From Aurantiochytrium sp. KH105 (taxonomy: Eukaryota > Sar > Bigyra > Thraustochytrida > Thraustochytriidae), in contig BGKB01000235.1 of assembly GCA_003116975.1 (NCBI GenBank), positions 1 through 64,000 on the forward strand: DNA of 64,000 nt, given 5' to 3'. The notes beneath the pieces are model-generated. The model searched no databases. It saw nothing but the letters and a program-made list of their open reading frames with translations, and had not been told where the DNA came from. A program made the position numbers and the translations under genes. Positions 31,397-41,166 of the stretch are shown here, piece after piece (the first letter of the stretch is position 1; each line of letters opens with the position of its first letter).

Positions 31397-33319
31397 CTAC
31401 ACTGCAGCAATGACTCGATTTGCGATGGAACTGATTTCCTCGTCGACCCGTTCGAATTCTTCGTCCTGGAATTCAACAGATTGCAAGGGTCGGCGCAAGA
31501 GCCACTGAATGGCGCTCATGACGTCGATACGCAAGATCCCTATTTTGTCCAAGACATTCCAATCGGACCGACTGAGAAGCTGGTCAACACAAATGATCGT
31601 CATGTAGCTGAGTCGCGCCCGGCCAAGCTCGTTGTTGACATTGACGGGAACGCAAGACTTCATCTCTCGTTGAGCAAAAACCAAAAGTGCAAGACACTCT
31701 TTGCACTTGAAAAAATTGGGCGTGAGCAAGGGCGTGACGACATGAACCGCCTTGACGAGATCAGCGATGCCCCTAAAGTCGCCCGCGTCTGGTTGCTCGC
31801 TCTCGAGCGTGAAGCGGCGGCCCAACTTGGCAGTCATATTTTCCTCGAATTCCTGCTGAAACGGCGTTCCACTCAGGTCTCTGTGAAAGGCGGCAAAGAC
31901 TCGCTTGGGACCACCTGTGCTTAGAGAAGACATGCGGAGGCGCGCGATGCTACTGACTGTAATCGTAGTGGCTGTGGACTGCGTTGACAATCGCGAACCA
32001 GTATCAGTCTCGGGGCTTACTTGAGGCAAGGCCACTCGCGCGGATTGGGGCGCGTCATGCAGAGATTTTGCCCGTGTTTGCGCTTGCGAGCACCAGGCCC
32101 ATGCCGAGCTACGGACCTTTGTGGACGGCCGCGCAGTCATGCGAGGAGGCTGCGCGACCCTGCGCGACCGCTGCGCAGCCTTGCGTGGCCACGGGGCGTC
32201 CGGATCACGCTTGGTACTTTGAAACTTGAAGTCGCCAATTTTGCTTTCGATGCAGCGTTCAATTTTCCATAGAACGCCGTCATCAAAGCGGAGCTTTGCA
32301 ATTACGTGTCCATCCTCGAAAAGGACGCCATTCCCATGGGGAACTCCTTTGTCAAATTCGAGAAAAGCCACAGGCCGAGCCCCGCGAGATGCTATAATGA
32401 GTCCCTCGCCGTGCATGAGACCAGCGCGAAAGGTTCCGGCGTAGAGAAGTGCTTCTGCGTTGCTTTGCATCAGTGGCAAGACGGCAATGTCGAACCACAT
32501 CTTCTCTTCATTCTCGGGATCGGGAAGATTCCATGCGTCTCTCGTGAGATACCCTGGCGTGAAGAAGCGCTTGAGGCCCTTGTCTTTCACGATATCTTCA
32601 AAGAGCTCTTTGTGATTGTCGCGGTCGAGCACGCGCTGGGTAATGGCGTCGGGCTCGAAGTCTTTGGTAAAGACGGGCACCTGGGCCATCTCTGGCTGCT
32701 GAAGCTGCCGATCGTCGATGTTGTCGTCGCCGTCTTCGTTGGCGGCGGCATCACGGCTTCCCGAAGCTGCGCGCTCCCCAAGGAGCGGGGCGAGGACTCC
32801 GAGGCTGCCTGACTCTCTGCTCGCGGCTTGTTTGCGGAAGCGCCACGGCCACCATGCAACCGCCTCGCCGCGGGGCTCTCCGCTGTCGTCTTGAGACGCG
32901 GACGCAGTCGCGGGTGCAGCCTCGGACGCGGCCCCGGCCGCGGTCTGGCGCGCCCTCCACGCCCCGAACTGCGTCCCCGCGAGCGCCCCGCCGGCGGCGC
33001 CCATGGACGTGAGCAGAGCGCCCGCGGCGCCGGGCGGGCCCAGGTTGAAGGCGAGCGTACCGCCCACGAACAAGCCCACGACCCCGTACGGCCACCAGTG
33101 GCCCCACCACGGGTCGTCGGCGCCGGCGCCGGCGCAGGCCTCCTCGCCGCCGGCCTCGGCCTCGGCCTTGCGCGCGGGCACGGGCACGGCGCCCTCGCCG
33201 GGCGCCGTCCAGCTCGCGCGGAACGCCATGCGCAGCAGGACCACCTGCGCGTCGTGGTCCAGGAACTGCGCCTCCGCGACCTGCCGCAGCGTCTTGCGGT
33301 TCCGCGCCGGCCGCGCCAT
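31397..33319 (-). CDS. Membrane protein with MORN-like and TIR-like domains
   Basis: The open frame extends to 33586 but the Ala/Arg-rich N-terminus is simple-sequence; the ATG at 33319 (MARPARNRKTLRQV) gives 640 residues. Two hydrophobic Gly/Ala-rich segments (about 75-93 and 98-118) suggest a hairpin in a membrane. Residues about 290-340 show MORN-like repeats (YAGTFRAGLMHGEGL, FDKGVPHGNGVLFEDG). Residues about 470-600 resemble a TIR domain: strand VFAAFHRD, then FRGIADLVKAVHVVTPLL and NFFKCKECLALLVFA, then CVPVNVN, in the order bA, aB/bC, aC, bD; the Glu of KCKECL sits where the NADase Glu of active TIRs usually lies. Role unknown; TIRs elsewhere signal or cleave NAD. The TIR call is from pattern only. 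Confidence 0.65.
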   Translation of the reverse strand: MARPARNRKTLRQVAEAQFLDHDAQVVLLRMAFRASWTAPGEGAVPVPARKAEAEAGGEEACAGAGADDPWWGHWWPYGVVGLFVGGTLAFNLGPPGAAGALLTSMGAAGGALAGTQFGAWRARQTAAGAASEAAPATASASQDDSGEPRGEAVAWWPWRFRKQAASRESGSLGVLAPLLGERAASGSRDAAANEDGDDNIDDRQLQQPEMAQVPVFTKDFEPDAITQRVLDRDNHKELFEDIVKDKGLKRFFTPGYLTRDAWNLPDPENEEKMWFDIAVLPLMQSNAEALLYAGTFRAGLMHGEGLIIASRGARPVAFLEFDKGVPHGNGVLFEDGHVIAKLRFDDGVLWKIERCIESKIGDFKFQSTKRDPDAPWPRKAAQRSRRVAQPPRMTARPSTKVRSSAWAWCSQAQTRAKSLHDAPQSARVALPQVSPETDTGSRLSTQSTATTITVSSIARLRMSSLSTGGPKRVFAAFHRDLSGTPFQQEFEENMTAKLGRRFTLESEQPDAGDFRGIADLVKAVHVVTPLLTPNFFKCKECLALLVFAQREMKSCVPVNVNNELGRARLSYMTIICVDQLLSRSDWNVLDKIGILRIDVMSAIQWLLRRPLQSVEFQDEEFERVDEEISSIANRVIAAV

Positions 33320-34349
33320 CGCGCAGGCGCGCGGCCCGGCCTGCCCGGCCTTGCCTCGCCTCGCCTGGCCTCGCCTCGCCTCGCCTGCGTTACGGTTCTG
33401 CTCTGCAGTGCTCTGCTCTGCGTCGCTCTGCGCGGCAAAAGTGGCCGCTGTCTCCCTAGTGTGTGTCTCTCTCTTGCTGGCGGCTCCTCGCAGTTGTTTC
33501 GGAAAGGAACAAGTATGAGCGCACACTCTCGAGCGAGGCTGCACGCGCCGCGCCGCGCCGCGCCGCGCCGCCGAGGACGCGCTCAAGCGGCGAGCGAGCG
33601 AGCGAGGCGCGCGAGCCGGCCGCGGGCCGCGAGGGCTGCAGCAGGTATGCTGGGAGGCCGGCGGGCCTGACTGATCAGCGCGGACGGGAGCCTGAGGAGG
33701 GGTCTGGCGTGACTGACCGTTGACGCCCGCCTCAAAGCCTCAACTTGCAGGTTGATGCGATGGGAACCGCTCAGTGGGGCTGCGAAGAGGTCGCGAGAGC
33801 CCTGAATTTGGGCGGACGGTGGACGGTGGCCGGCGGCCGGCGGCTGGGGAAGGCGAGGCAAGTTGAGAGTCGCGAGAAGGAAAAGATCCGCCAGAGCCGG
33901 GACGCTTGGACGAAGTTGGAACGGCTGCGGTTCTCTGGTCTGTCCGTCGGTCACAGTGGCCATGGTGGCTGGTCGATGTCCCGGCGAACCAATGGATTGT
34001 AACTATAGCAGCCTGTGATGCGGCGAACGCGTTGGTCAGAATCCATGATCAACCGGATCGTTGAGTCTGTCACTGTGCCAGCCATGGAGGTGGGAGAGCT
34101 GAGCACAGACGGTGAGAAAAGAGCTTTGCACCGAATGCTGGCGTGTTTTTTGGCTGGATGGAGCGGAGCCGTGGAAGCACCTCAGATGACGGACACGGCC
34201 GTCGGAGAGGACTCAAAAAGAAAAAAAGAAAAGAGGAAAGGAAAGGCAGAATACAAATAAGTTTGTGTGTGTTTTCGTTTTTTTTTGGGGGGGTGGGGGA
34301 CGTTGCTGTTGCTGTTGCTGTTGTTGTCGCTGACGCTGTTATGGTGATA
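33320..34349. other. Intergenic, 1.0 kb, no gene seen
   Basis: Includes a run of (T/G)CCTCGCC repeats (about 33350-33390, the leader of the MORN-TIR gene), a CGCCG run (about 33547-33570), a G-run (about 34287-34300) and GTTGCT repeats (about 34302-34325). No supported coding frame. Confidence 0.45.
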
Positions 34350-35450
34350 TCATGGTTTGACTTGGACGTCAATGATGTCGTCGTTCTCGAGATCCTCATC
34401 CTCAGGCTTGAAGTTGTCAGATAGTTTCTCGCCATCAAAAACAAAGATGACTTGGTCGCGTCGTTTGTCGGGAAAGTGCTCTGCGCAGAATCTGTCAAGG
34501 CTCGGGCCAATGGGCTTGTTCGATGCGACACCGACCATCGTGGAATCTTTTGCGCTTGTCTTAAATTTAAGCATGACAAGGTTCTCTGCTGGTATGGGAG
34601 CACCTGGACCCAGAGACGAAGACGACGAAGAGGAGGCAGTTTGCTTGCCAGCTTGCAAGTACTTGCTGATCAAGTCTTCGTCCGTGTCTTCCTTGTACTT
34701 TTCGCGATATTGGGAAAGTTGCTGTGCAACGACCGCATCGATATCGTCAATGTCATCCCCAGCAATCATGTCATCATTGTCTTCTTCATCACCCTGTTCA
34801 GGTCTGATGTGGCCGTGGGGACCATTTCTTCCTCCGTACGTGGGTCGTGAAGTATTGCGCCACTTTGACGCGGGTGTCCCAGGCTTTCGAGGGGTTGCCG
34901 TCATGATCTGTTTCATTCCTTCTGAGAGCATTCTCTGCTTTTTCAATAATGGGTGGTCATAGACCTTTTTCACGTCGACTTCTAAGTCGCTGTCGTCGTC
35001 GCTGGAAAGGGCAACCACATCGTCGTCGTCCCCTCGTTTGCGTGCATCGCTGTTGCTGCTGCCTCTGCCGTTGGGTTTTTGCGCCTGACCCCGTTTCCTC
35101 CCTTTCCCGCGAGAGTTAAACATGCCCGCCTCGTCTTCGTCGCTGCTGCTGTCTAAGCTGAGAAAGCCAGAGTCGGCAGAGTCTTGGGATGCCATACTGA
35201 TATCCAAATCTGCGTGCGCGCCGCCACTTCCGACGCGCTGCCCCTTGCTGGCCCCCTTGCTGCCGACCCCTGCCAGCTGCTCGCCTACATTGCGGTCATT
35301 GCGGCCGTTCTCGTCGTCGCTCTCGTCGTCGCTCTCGTCGTCGCTCTCGTCGAGAATCTTGCGCTGCTTCCTGCGTGCAGCCCAAATGTCCAGCTCGGGC
35401 ACCTTGGCCGCGTCCTCTGCCGCGTCCTCGTCTTCGTTCGACCTGCTCAT
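34350..35450 (-). CDS. Acidic protein with C-terminal SUMO-like (Rad60-SLD type) domain
   Basis: The long frame opens at a TTG; the first ATG is 35450 (MSRSNEDEDAAED), giving 366 residues. The N-terminal two-thirds is acidic and Ser-rich with an ESDD/DESDD repeat encoded by three 12-base units. The last 75 residues form a ubiquitin-like fold of the Rad60/Esc2/NFATC2IP class: VMLKFKTSAKDSTMVGVASN, then FCAEHFPDKRRDQVIFVFDG, EDLENDDIIDVQV, ending KP without the Gly-Gly needed for conjugation. Such proteins tie SUMO pathways to genome stability in the nucleus; human NFATC2IP and yeast Esc2 also begin with acidic disordered regions. Family-level call only. Confidence 0.75.
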   Translation of the reverse strand: MSRSNEDEDAAEDAAKVPELDIWAARRKQRKILDESDDESDDESDDENGRNDRNVGEQLAGVGSKGASKGQRVGSGGAHADLDISMASQDSADSGFLSLDSSSDEDEAGMFNSRGKGRKRGQAQKPNGRGSSNSDARKRGDDDDVVALSSDDDSDLEVDVKKVYDHPLLKKQRMLSEGMKQIMTATPRKPGTPASKWRNTSRPTYGGRNGPHGHIRPEQGDEEDNDDMIAGDDIDDIDAVVAQQLSQYREKYKEDTDEDLISKYLQAGKQTASSSSSSSLGPGAPIPAENLVMLKFKTSAKDSTMVGVASNKPIGPSLDRFCAEHFPDKRRDQVIFVFDGEKLSDNFKPEDEDLENDDIIDVQVKP

Positions 35451-36413
35451 CGTCTCCGCCGCGCACAGCCTCCTGCGTGCACTCGCGCGTGCGCTCCCGC
35501 GTGCGCCGCCACGTGCCTTTTGTTTTTTGCCTTTCAAGAAGTTCGCCTCCTTTTTTGGCGTCTTATTTTTGCCTGCTAGTTAGGCTAGTATACAGGTTCT
35601 CGCGGCCCGGCCCGGGGCCCCAATTTTCACTCGAAGCCCCTTTTGTGAGTGCAGGACACTGGCAAGAATTGAGGGCCTCACGAGCTCGCGAGACCAAAAG
35701 GCACGAGCTCTTCTTCAGGCAGAAAGGGAAGGACGAACAAACAGCCTTCGGATGTAATATAATAGTCTGTCTGACTGGGCGGCGTTTAGAAAGAAAAGGA
35801 TGATCACCCACACACCGATCGTCAGGGCAGCACGCAATCTGAACAAAGAAAAAGTTGTGAGTGTGAACGGGGATTCGATCGATCACCACTCAGAAGGAAG
35901 CAAGTTGGGTTGGTCACTTGAAGAGGCTAATAAGACTTCGCAGAGATGCGCATGAAACAGAGAAAGAGAGGCGCTCGCAAGCGCGGTATTTCTCTACTTC
36001 TGAAAACTTGCGGCTGCAGAGAAAAGTCGACGCATACTACTCAACTTGCTTACGTACACCGACAAAACTTGTGTGTGCGTGTGTCATTGTCCATCCACCT
36101 AACTATGCACGTGACTCCTGCATCCTGTGCCTGCCGCACTGGATTGTCACTGTGCTAGCGATTCACCCGGCCGATCAGCACCGGCAAGGCTTCTCGATTT
36201 GGCCAAATGGGCGACTAGGCCTACTACAACATGATGGATGGATGATCTGGCTGCTCTCTTTCATTCGTTGGTACCTTTTCTCGTCACACGCGGTGTGCCA
36301 GCAGGGCAGCGCAAGGCATAACCGAGAGCCGCCCTCGCAGAGTCGACGCGGACGCAGAGGCGGAGACAGAGCTAGGCGCGGAGGCAAGAGCAGGCGCAGA
36401 CGAGGCCGGCGCG
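35451..36413. promoter_or_regulatory. Divergent spacer between SLD protein and TMTC
   Basis: 963 bases upstream of two divergent genes. No supported coding frame; promoter function inferred from position. Confidence 0.4.
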
Positions 36414-38492
36414 ATGACGCTGTGGCGCGCAGTGGCGGTGAGCTGCGCGTTGGCGGCCATTTGCTTCGTGGACGAAGGCTCGCTGCACGGCACGCACGTC
36501 TACGACGACGGCGGGACCATCAAGGACAACTTGGTCGTGCGGAGGCCGTGGACGAAGCAAGAACCGCCAGCGTGGGCAGGGAACGGCACGGCATGGGCAG
36601 AGTACGGAGAATGGGCTGCCTTGGTGGAGGAGATCAAGGCGGAGTTGCATTTTATCTCCATTGCAGACTTTTGGGGCACCGAGCTCGCCACTCCACAGAG
36701 TCACAAGTCCTTTCGGCCCGTCGCTACGCTCACATATCGCATCAACTACTTGTTATCCGGCGATGACCTCTTTTGGTATCATGTCGTGAATCGCGTCCTG
36801 CACGTTGTCATTACGGGTCTGGCCACGGTGCTCACACACCGCGCTCTCGAGTCCAACGATGGGTTCTCTACGCTGGTTGCTGGTCTCCTCTTTGCACTGC
36901 ACCCGATCCACGGCGAGGCCGTTTGCAACCTCACAGGTCGTGCAGAGCTTCTCATGTCACTCTTTTACCTCCTGGGTGTTCTTGTGTACCTTCGTAGCGT
37001 TGAAGTTGGCCGTGCACGTTTGCACACGATTTGGACCTCTCTCAAGGTAGCCATTTTCCCGCTCATCTGCACCGCGCTGGCCTTGCTTAGCAAGGAAACT
37101 GGAATAATTCTTCCCGTGACCTGCATAGTGTGCGACTTTTGCCGCGAACGAGCCTCCATTCCAGCGCTCCTTTCCGCGCTCCTGCCAAACAAAAACGAAG
37201 AGAAAGAGGAAAGCAACGATGGAGAGAGCAAGGTCGCGGATACTAACTCGACTGAACGCGCGGCTCGCGTGCAGGACATGCGCTGGCTCATTGCCCGCGC
37301 AGTTGTACTTTTTTCAGGCACGATTGGCATTGGGATCTGGCGCCTGAGTCTCAACGGAGAGGGCAAGCCGAATCTGATTGTGGATCAAAACCCTGCTGCC
37401 TTCGCAGAGGATCGCTTTACGCGAATCATGTCGGTGAACTACATTTACTTTTCTTACATGGAGAGTTTTATCTTTCCCAAGTGGCTGGCACCAGACTGGT
37501 CGGGCCCGAGTATTCCTCTGATTGAGACTGTCTCGGATCCGCGAATCGGCCTCGTCGTGGGTTTCTGGATCTGGCTTTTTGGTTCTCTTACGTACGCCTT
37601 GGCGGTTCGTGAACTTGATCGCAATCGTCGCGCCGTGCTGCAGAGCGTTCTGGGCTACACGGTGGCCCCGTTTTTTATGGCTTCCAACCTTCTCGTCATT
37701 ACGGGCACAATGAAGGCCGAGCGCGTCGCATATCTCCCGAGCCTCGGACCATGCATGCTTGCGGCCTTTTGCGTTGACCTCATCACACGCAAGATGGGTC
37801 GCAAGCTGGGTCAGCCACCGTCCTGCCTCGTCCAAGGCGCGCTGCTTGCAGTTCTGCTTGTGCTCACCTTCCGCACTTCGGAGCGTCAACACGCCTGGTC
37901 GGATCCTTATCATTTGTGGGAGTCCGCGGCCAAGATCAACCCACGTTCATGGCACACCTGGTATAATTATGGTGTGCAGCTTGTGCGTCACAATCGACCT
38001 CAAGAGGCGGAGGCCCTTTTCTGGAAGGTGAAAGAGGCGCGGAGTCATGACTTTGCCAATCGTTACGTGCTTGGCGTTGTCTTACGCGCCCAGGGTCGTT
38101 GCGACGAGGTTCTTGAACTTGCCGATGAGTCGATTGAGATGCTCGACATGGATCGGCCTGGCGAGAACAAGCTGCGTCTTAACAAGAAAGGTGACAAGGC
38201 GTACATGCTCACACTCAAGTCGTACTGCGCGCCGACCATCGCGGAGATGTCCATTTACGCTCAGGAGGCCATCTTGACCGATCCTTCAAACTCGGCTGCC
38301 CGCGACCGCGTCGAAGAGCTCTCCAAGCTCGCCGTGTCCCTCGGACTAAGTGACTCTACTTCGAACAAAAAGGTCCAAGTCACGGAGGAGAGCATTGCCA
38401 AGCAGATGGAGTCCATCGAAGCGCACAAGAGAATGATTCAGCAACAGCAACAGCTTGCGCAACAGCAAAAGGAGGATCAAAAAAAGCAGTAG
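36414..38492 (+). CDS. TMTC-type protein O-mannosyltransferase
   Basis: 692 residues. An N-terminal signal-anchor (about 4-19) precedes a lumenal loop with Y-D-D (30-32) in YDDGGTIKDN, the acidic motif of GT-C glycosyltransferases, then DFWG, SHKSFRPVATLTYRINY and the TMTC hallmark LFALHPIHGEAVCNLTGRAE. About ten hydrophobic helices follow to residue 490. The lumenal C-terminus (about 500-600) has only one to three recognisable TPR units (WYNYGVQLVRHNRPQEAEAL, YVLGVVLRAQGRCDEVLELA), far fewer than the 4-10 of animal TMTCs. A Gln-rich tail ends it. TMTC enzymes in the ER add O-mannose to cadherin-like folds; the substrate here is unknown. Confidence 0.88.
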   Translation: MTLWRAVAVSCALAAICFVDEGSLHGTHVYDDGGTIKDNLVVRRPWTKQEPPAWAGNGTAWAEYGEWAALVEEIKAELHFISIADFWGTELATPQSHKSFRPVATLTYRINYLLSGDDLFWYHVVNRVLHVVITGLATVLTHRALESNDGFSTLVAGLLFALHPIHGEAVCNLTGRAELLMSLFYLLGVLVYLRSVEVGRARLHTIWTSLKVAIFPLICTALALLSKETGIILPVTCIVCDFCRERASIPALLSALLPNKNEEKEESNDGESKVADTNSTERAARVQDMRWLIARAVVLFSGTIGIGIWRLSLNGEGKPNLIVDQNPAAFAEDRFTRIMSVNYIYFSYMESFIFPKWLAPDWSGPSIPLIETVSDPRIGLVVGFWIWLFGSLTYALAVRELDRNRRAVLQSVLGYTVAPFFMASNLLVITGTMKAERVAYLPSLGPCMLAAFCVDLITRKMGRKLGQPPSCLVQGALLAVLLVLTFRTSERQHAWSDPYHLWESAAKINPRSWHTWYNYGVQLVRHNRPQEAEALFWKVKEARSHDFANRYVLGVVLRAQGRCDEVLELADESIEMLDMDRPGENKLRLNKKGDKAYMLTLKSYCAPTIAEMSIYAQEAILTDPSNSAARDRVEELSKLAVSLGLSDSTSNKKVQVTEESIAKQMESIEAHKRMIQQQQQLAQQQKEDQKKQ

Positions 38493-38760
38493 GCTTCGGC
38501 TTGAGGCCATGACCTGCTGCTCTGAAGGAAATGAGGCTCTTTTTTTGGGGGGGGGGGGGGGATTTGTTACGAGACGGATCGCGAATTTGTGCTAATGTTT
38601 TGCATGGGCGCGAACACATTTGTATTTGTTTCTTCAGACGCCCGGAATTTGAACAAGTAGTCTACGATCTTGTTTCTCCTTCTTTGTTTTCTTTTTCTGC
38701 GTGGTCCATTCCGCCCTCGAATAAACGTTGCCGGTGTTCATTCTTTCGCGCGAAACTCAG

Positions 38761-38802
<42 letters not shown>

Positions 38803-38861
38803 CAACGAGTTTTTTTTTTTTGGCATGTTTTACTTTGTGTTTTGTTTTGTGCGATTTGTAT
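38493..38861. other. Convergent spacer with homopolymer and GA repeat
   Basis: Between the TMTC and GST stop codons. Contains a 15-G run (38547-38561) preceded by seven T, and a GA dinucleotide array. No gene. Confidence 0.6.
38762..38800. repeat. (GA)n microsatellite
   Basis: About 19 uninterrupted AG/GA dinucleotides. Confidence 0.95.
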
Positions 38862-39749
38862 TTACTTGGAACCCGAGGAGGAGTAGTTTTTGTACTTGCT
38901 GTCACCAAAACCATTAATTTGCATCCCCAGCTTCACTGCAGGACGCGACTTGATGCGGGCCAGCCACTTTTGCACATTCTTGTACGCGTCGAGTTCGAGC
39001 GTTTCATCGGCATTGTAAAACTGGGAAAGGCAGTTGATCCAAGGCATCGTGTTGATGTCCGCCAAGGTGTACTCGGATCCGAGAATGTAGTCCTTGCCCT
39101 CGAGCTGCTTGTCGAGAACGTCGAGCAGACGCTGCGCCTCCATCGAGTACCGTTCGATCGGGTATCCAAGCTTGACTTTGGCGTACTTGGTGAAATGGCC
39201 AAACTGTCCAAAATACGGCGCGGATCCCTGAAGCCACATGATCCAGTTCATCATCTCCACCTTTTGGGCCGGGTCCTTGGGAACAAACTTGCCCGACTTT
39301 TCGGCAAGATAGAGAAGGATTGAGGCGGTCTCAAAGACACGAATCTCTTTGCCGTTGGGTCCTTCGCGGTCGACAAGGGCGGGAATCTTGCTGTTCGGGT
39401 TGATCTCGACGAAGCCGCTGGTAAACTGGTCGCCGCCGATGCTGATAAAGTGGGCATCGTAGGCCAGGCCCATCTCCTCGAGCGCCACGGTGACCTTTTG
39501 GCCGTTCGGCGTGCCGGCCGAGTACAGTTGGAGCGGGTGTTTGCCTACGGGGAGGCTGCGCTGCTCGCGCACGCCGCTCGTGGTCCTGTTGGAGCCACTG
39601 CGCGCGAGCTTGACGCCGGCGGCATAGTCCAAGCGCTTGTACAGCGGCCTGGCGATGCCCAGGCCGGCCACGAGCGCCAGGCCGGCGACGCCCGCCACCT
39701 CGAGCCACGTGAGGCCTGCCGTATCCTGCTGCTCCTTGCCCGCGCTCAT
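38862..39749 (-). CDS. Nu-class (YghU/Ure2-like) glutathione S-transferase with N-terminal membrane anchor
   Basis: The frame opens at a TTG (39833); the ATG at 39749 (MSAGKEQQD) gives 295 residues. A hydrophobic segment (about 13-33, LEVAGVAGLALVAGLGIA followed by basic residues) looks like an anchor or organelle signal. The thioredoxin-like half carries LYSAGTPNGQKVTVALEE, GDQFTSGFVEINPNSKIPAL and VFETASILLYLAE; the helical half carries MNWIMWLQGSAPYFG, GHFTKYA, and MEAQRLLDVLDKQLEGKDYI. These follow bacterial YghU and fungal Ure2 closely; YghU reduces disulfides using two glutathiones. A bacterial origin is possible, with the anchor added later. Cellular membrane not determinable. Confidence 0.88.
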   Translation of the reverse strand: MSAGKEQQDTAGLTWLEVAGVAGLALVAGLGIARPLYKRLDYAAGVKLARSGSNRTTSGVREQRSLPVGKHPLQLYSAGTPNGQKVTVALEEMGLAYDAHFISIGGDQFTSGFVEINPNSKIPALVDREGPNGKEIRVFETASILLYLAEKSGKFVPKDPAQKVEMMNWIMWLQGSAPYFGQFGHFTKYAKVKLGYPIERYSMEAQRLLDVLDKQLEGKDYILGSEYTLADINTMPWINCLSQFYNADETLELDAYKNVQKWLARIKSRPAVKLGMQINGFGDSKYKNYSSSGSK

Positions 39750-41166
39750 CTTCAGTCCCTCGCTCGGCTTGGCCTCGCTCTTCGCCCTTGCGCCCCTCGC
39801 TTCTCGCTCGCCTGAAGCTGCTTGCTCGCTCAACTTGCTCGCGTCCGCGGATCTCGCTCGTCCGAGTTGCGCGTTTGTTTCCTCGCGCGCGCCCTCCCGC
39901 GGCGTCGCCGAAGATCTGTCGAGCGGTCGTCGATCTCGCCGTCCGAGTCTCGGATTCCGATTTCACGTTCGTGGCGCAGGCTAGGTAGTTTATTATCAGG
40001 CAGTCCTGGTGACGTCGACACGGCGAGCAGAGCGGAGAGCCTCGCCGCGCCTACGTTGCCGCCGACAGCGACAGCGAAGAAAACTTCGACGGCTTGAGCT
40101 CAGTCTTTCCCAGGTCTTCGCTGTTCCACGGACGGAGGAAGGCGAGCTCGGGAAACCGCGGGCTCGATCCGAGGCCAACTCGGGAGAAGGTAGTTGTCGC
40201 TCGCTACACACACAGAGGTTGGATCATGGAGGGGATTGTGGAGCCGTGGTTGATCGAGGGGGATGCAGGAGCTCGGGCGCAAAGGATGGCACCGAGGACG
40301 GGGAAGATGAAAGCTGCAGGTGTAGCTGTACAGAGATTGGTTGATGGTGTTGGTTGATGGTGGTGCCATGATTGGTTGATTGACGGTCATGATCATGATG
40401 CAGGATCTCGGGCTCAAGAAATGACACCGAGGATAGCTGCAGCTGCAGCAGGCAGCTGTAGCCGGACACGTTCAGAGATTGATCCATTGCGTTGCCAGGG
40501 TTGATCGATTGATGCAACCAAATGATGTAGGACCTCGGGCTCGAAGGAGCTCGGGCTCGGAGCTCGAGGGAAATGAAACAAGATAATCCCAAGACAATGC
40601 AACTACTGTAAAAAGCGTATAGGTTTCTACAGAGAGAGCCGGCGAGAAGAGTGCGGGCGCGGCAGCGACGGTGGCGAAAGGCGGATGGACCGAGGTAATC
40701 GCGTCTCGCGCCGGCCGGGGGCGGCCAGGCCAGGCCCGAGACTTTTCGCCAGGAGTGAGCACGCTGGTGCCGTCGGGACTGACTGGCCCTCGAGGAGAGC
40801 TGCACTGCTGGCGGTGCGAGTCCTCGCGGCTGCACTCGCAGGGGCGACGACGGGACGAACGACGAGCGCGGCAAGCCGCAGGCGCAGGCGATGCGCGGCG
40901 CGCGAGGGCCGGGTCGAGGGCCGGGAGTCGCTGTCGAGAGCGGCCAAGTCCTCGTCGCGCCGTGCTCCCCAGCGAGGAAAGCGCGGCCTGCTGCGCTGCT
41001 GACAGACAATGACAAGCGAAAGATCAAGAGATAGTTCGCGAAGAACGTACGTCATCAAGGCGCAGAACAGAGCGTCTTCGAGCGCGGAGCCGAGCGAGCG
41101 CGGGGAGACGGACAAGGAGGCCCGCCGCGAGCAAGGGCGGAAGGGGCGCAGAGGAGAGCGCGGGAT
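39750..41166. promoter_or_regulatory. Divergent spacer, GST to M3 peptidase, with degenerate tandem repeat
   Basis: 1.4 kb upstream of two divergent genes, with no supported coding frame. The centre (about 40262-40580) holds three degenerate units. Confidence 0.45.
40262..40580. repeat. Degenerate tandem repeat, about 130-base unit, about 2.5 copies
   Basis: Units begin GATGCAGGAGCTCGGGC (40262), GATGCAGGATCTCGGGC (40397) and GATGTAGGACCTCGGGC (40524). The first two also share ATG(G/A)CACCGAGGA, an AGCTGCAG block and CAGAGATTG. Spacing is 135 and 127 bases. Confidence 0.7.
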
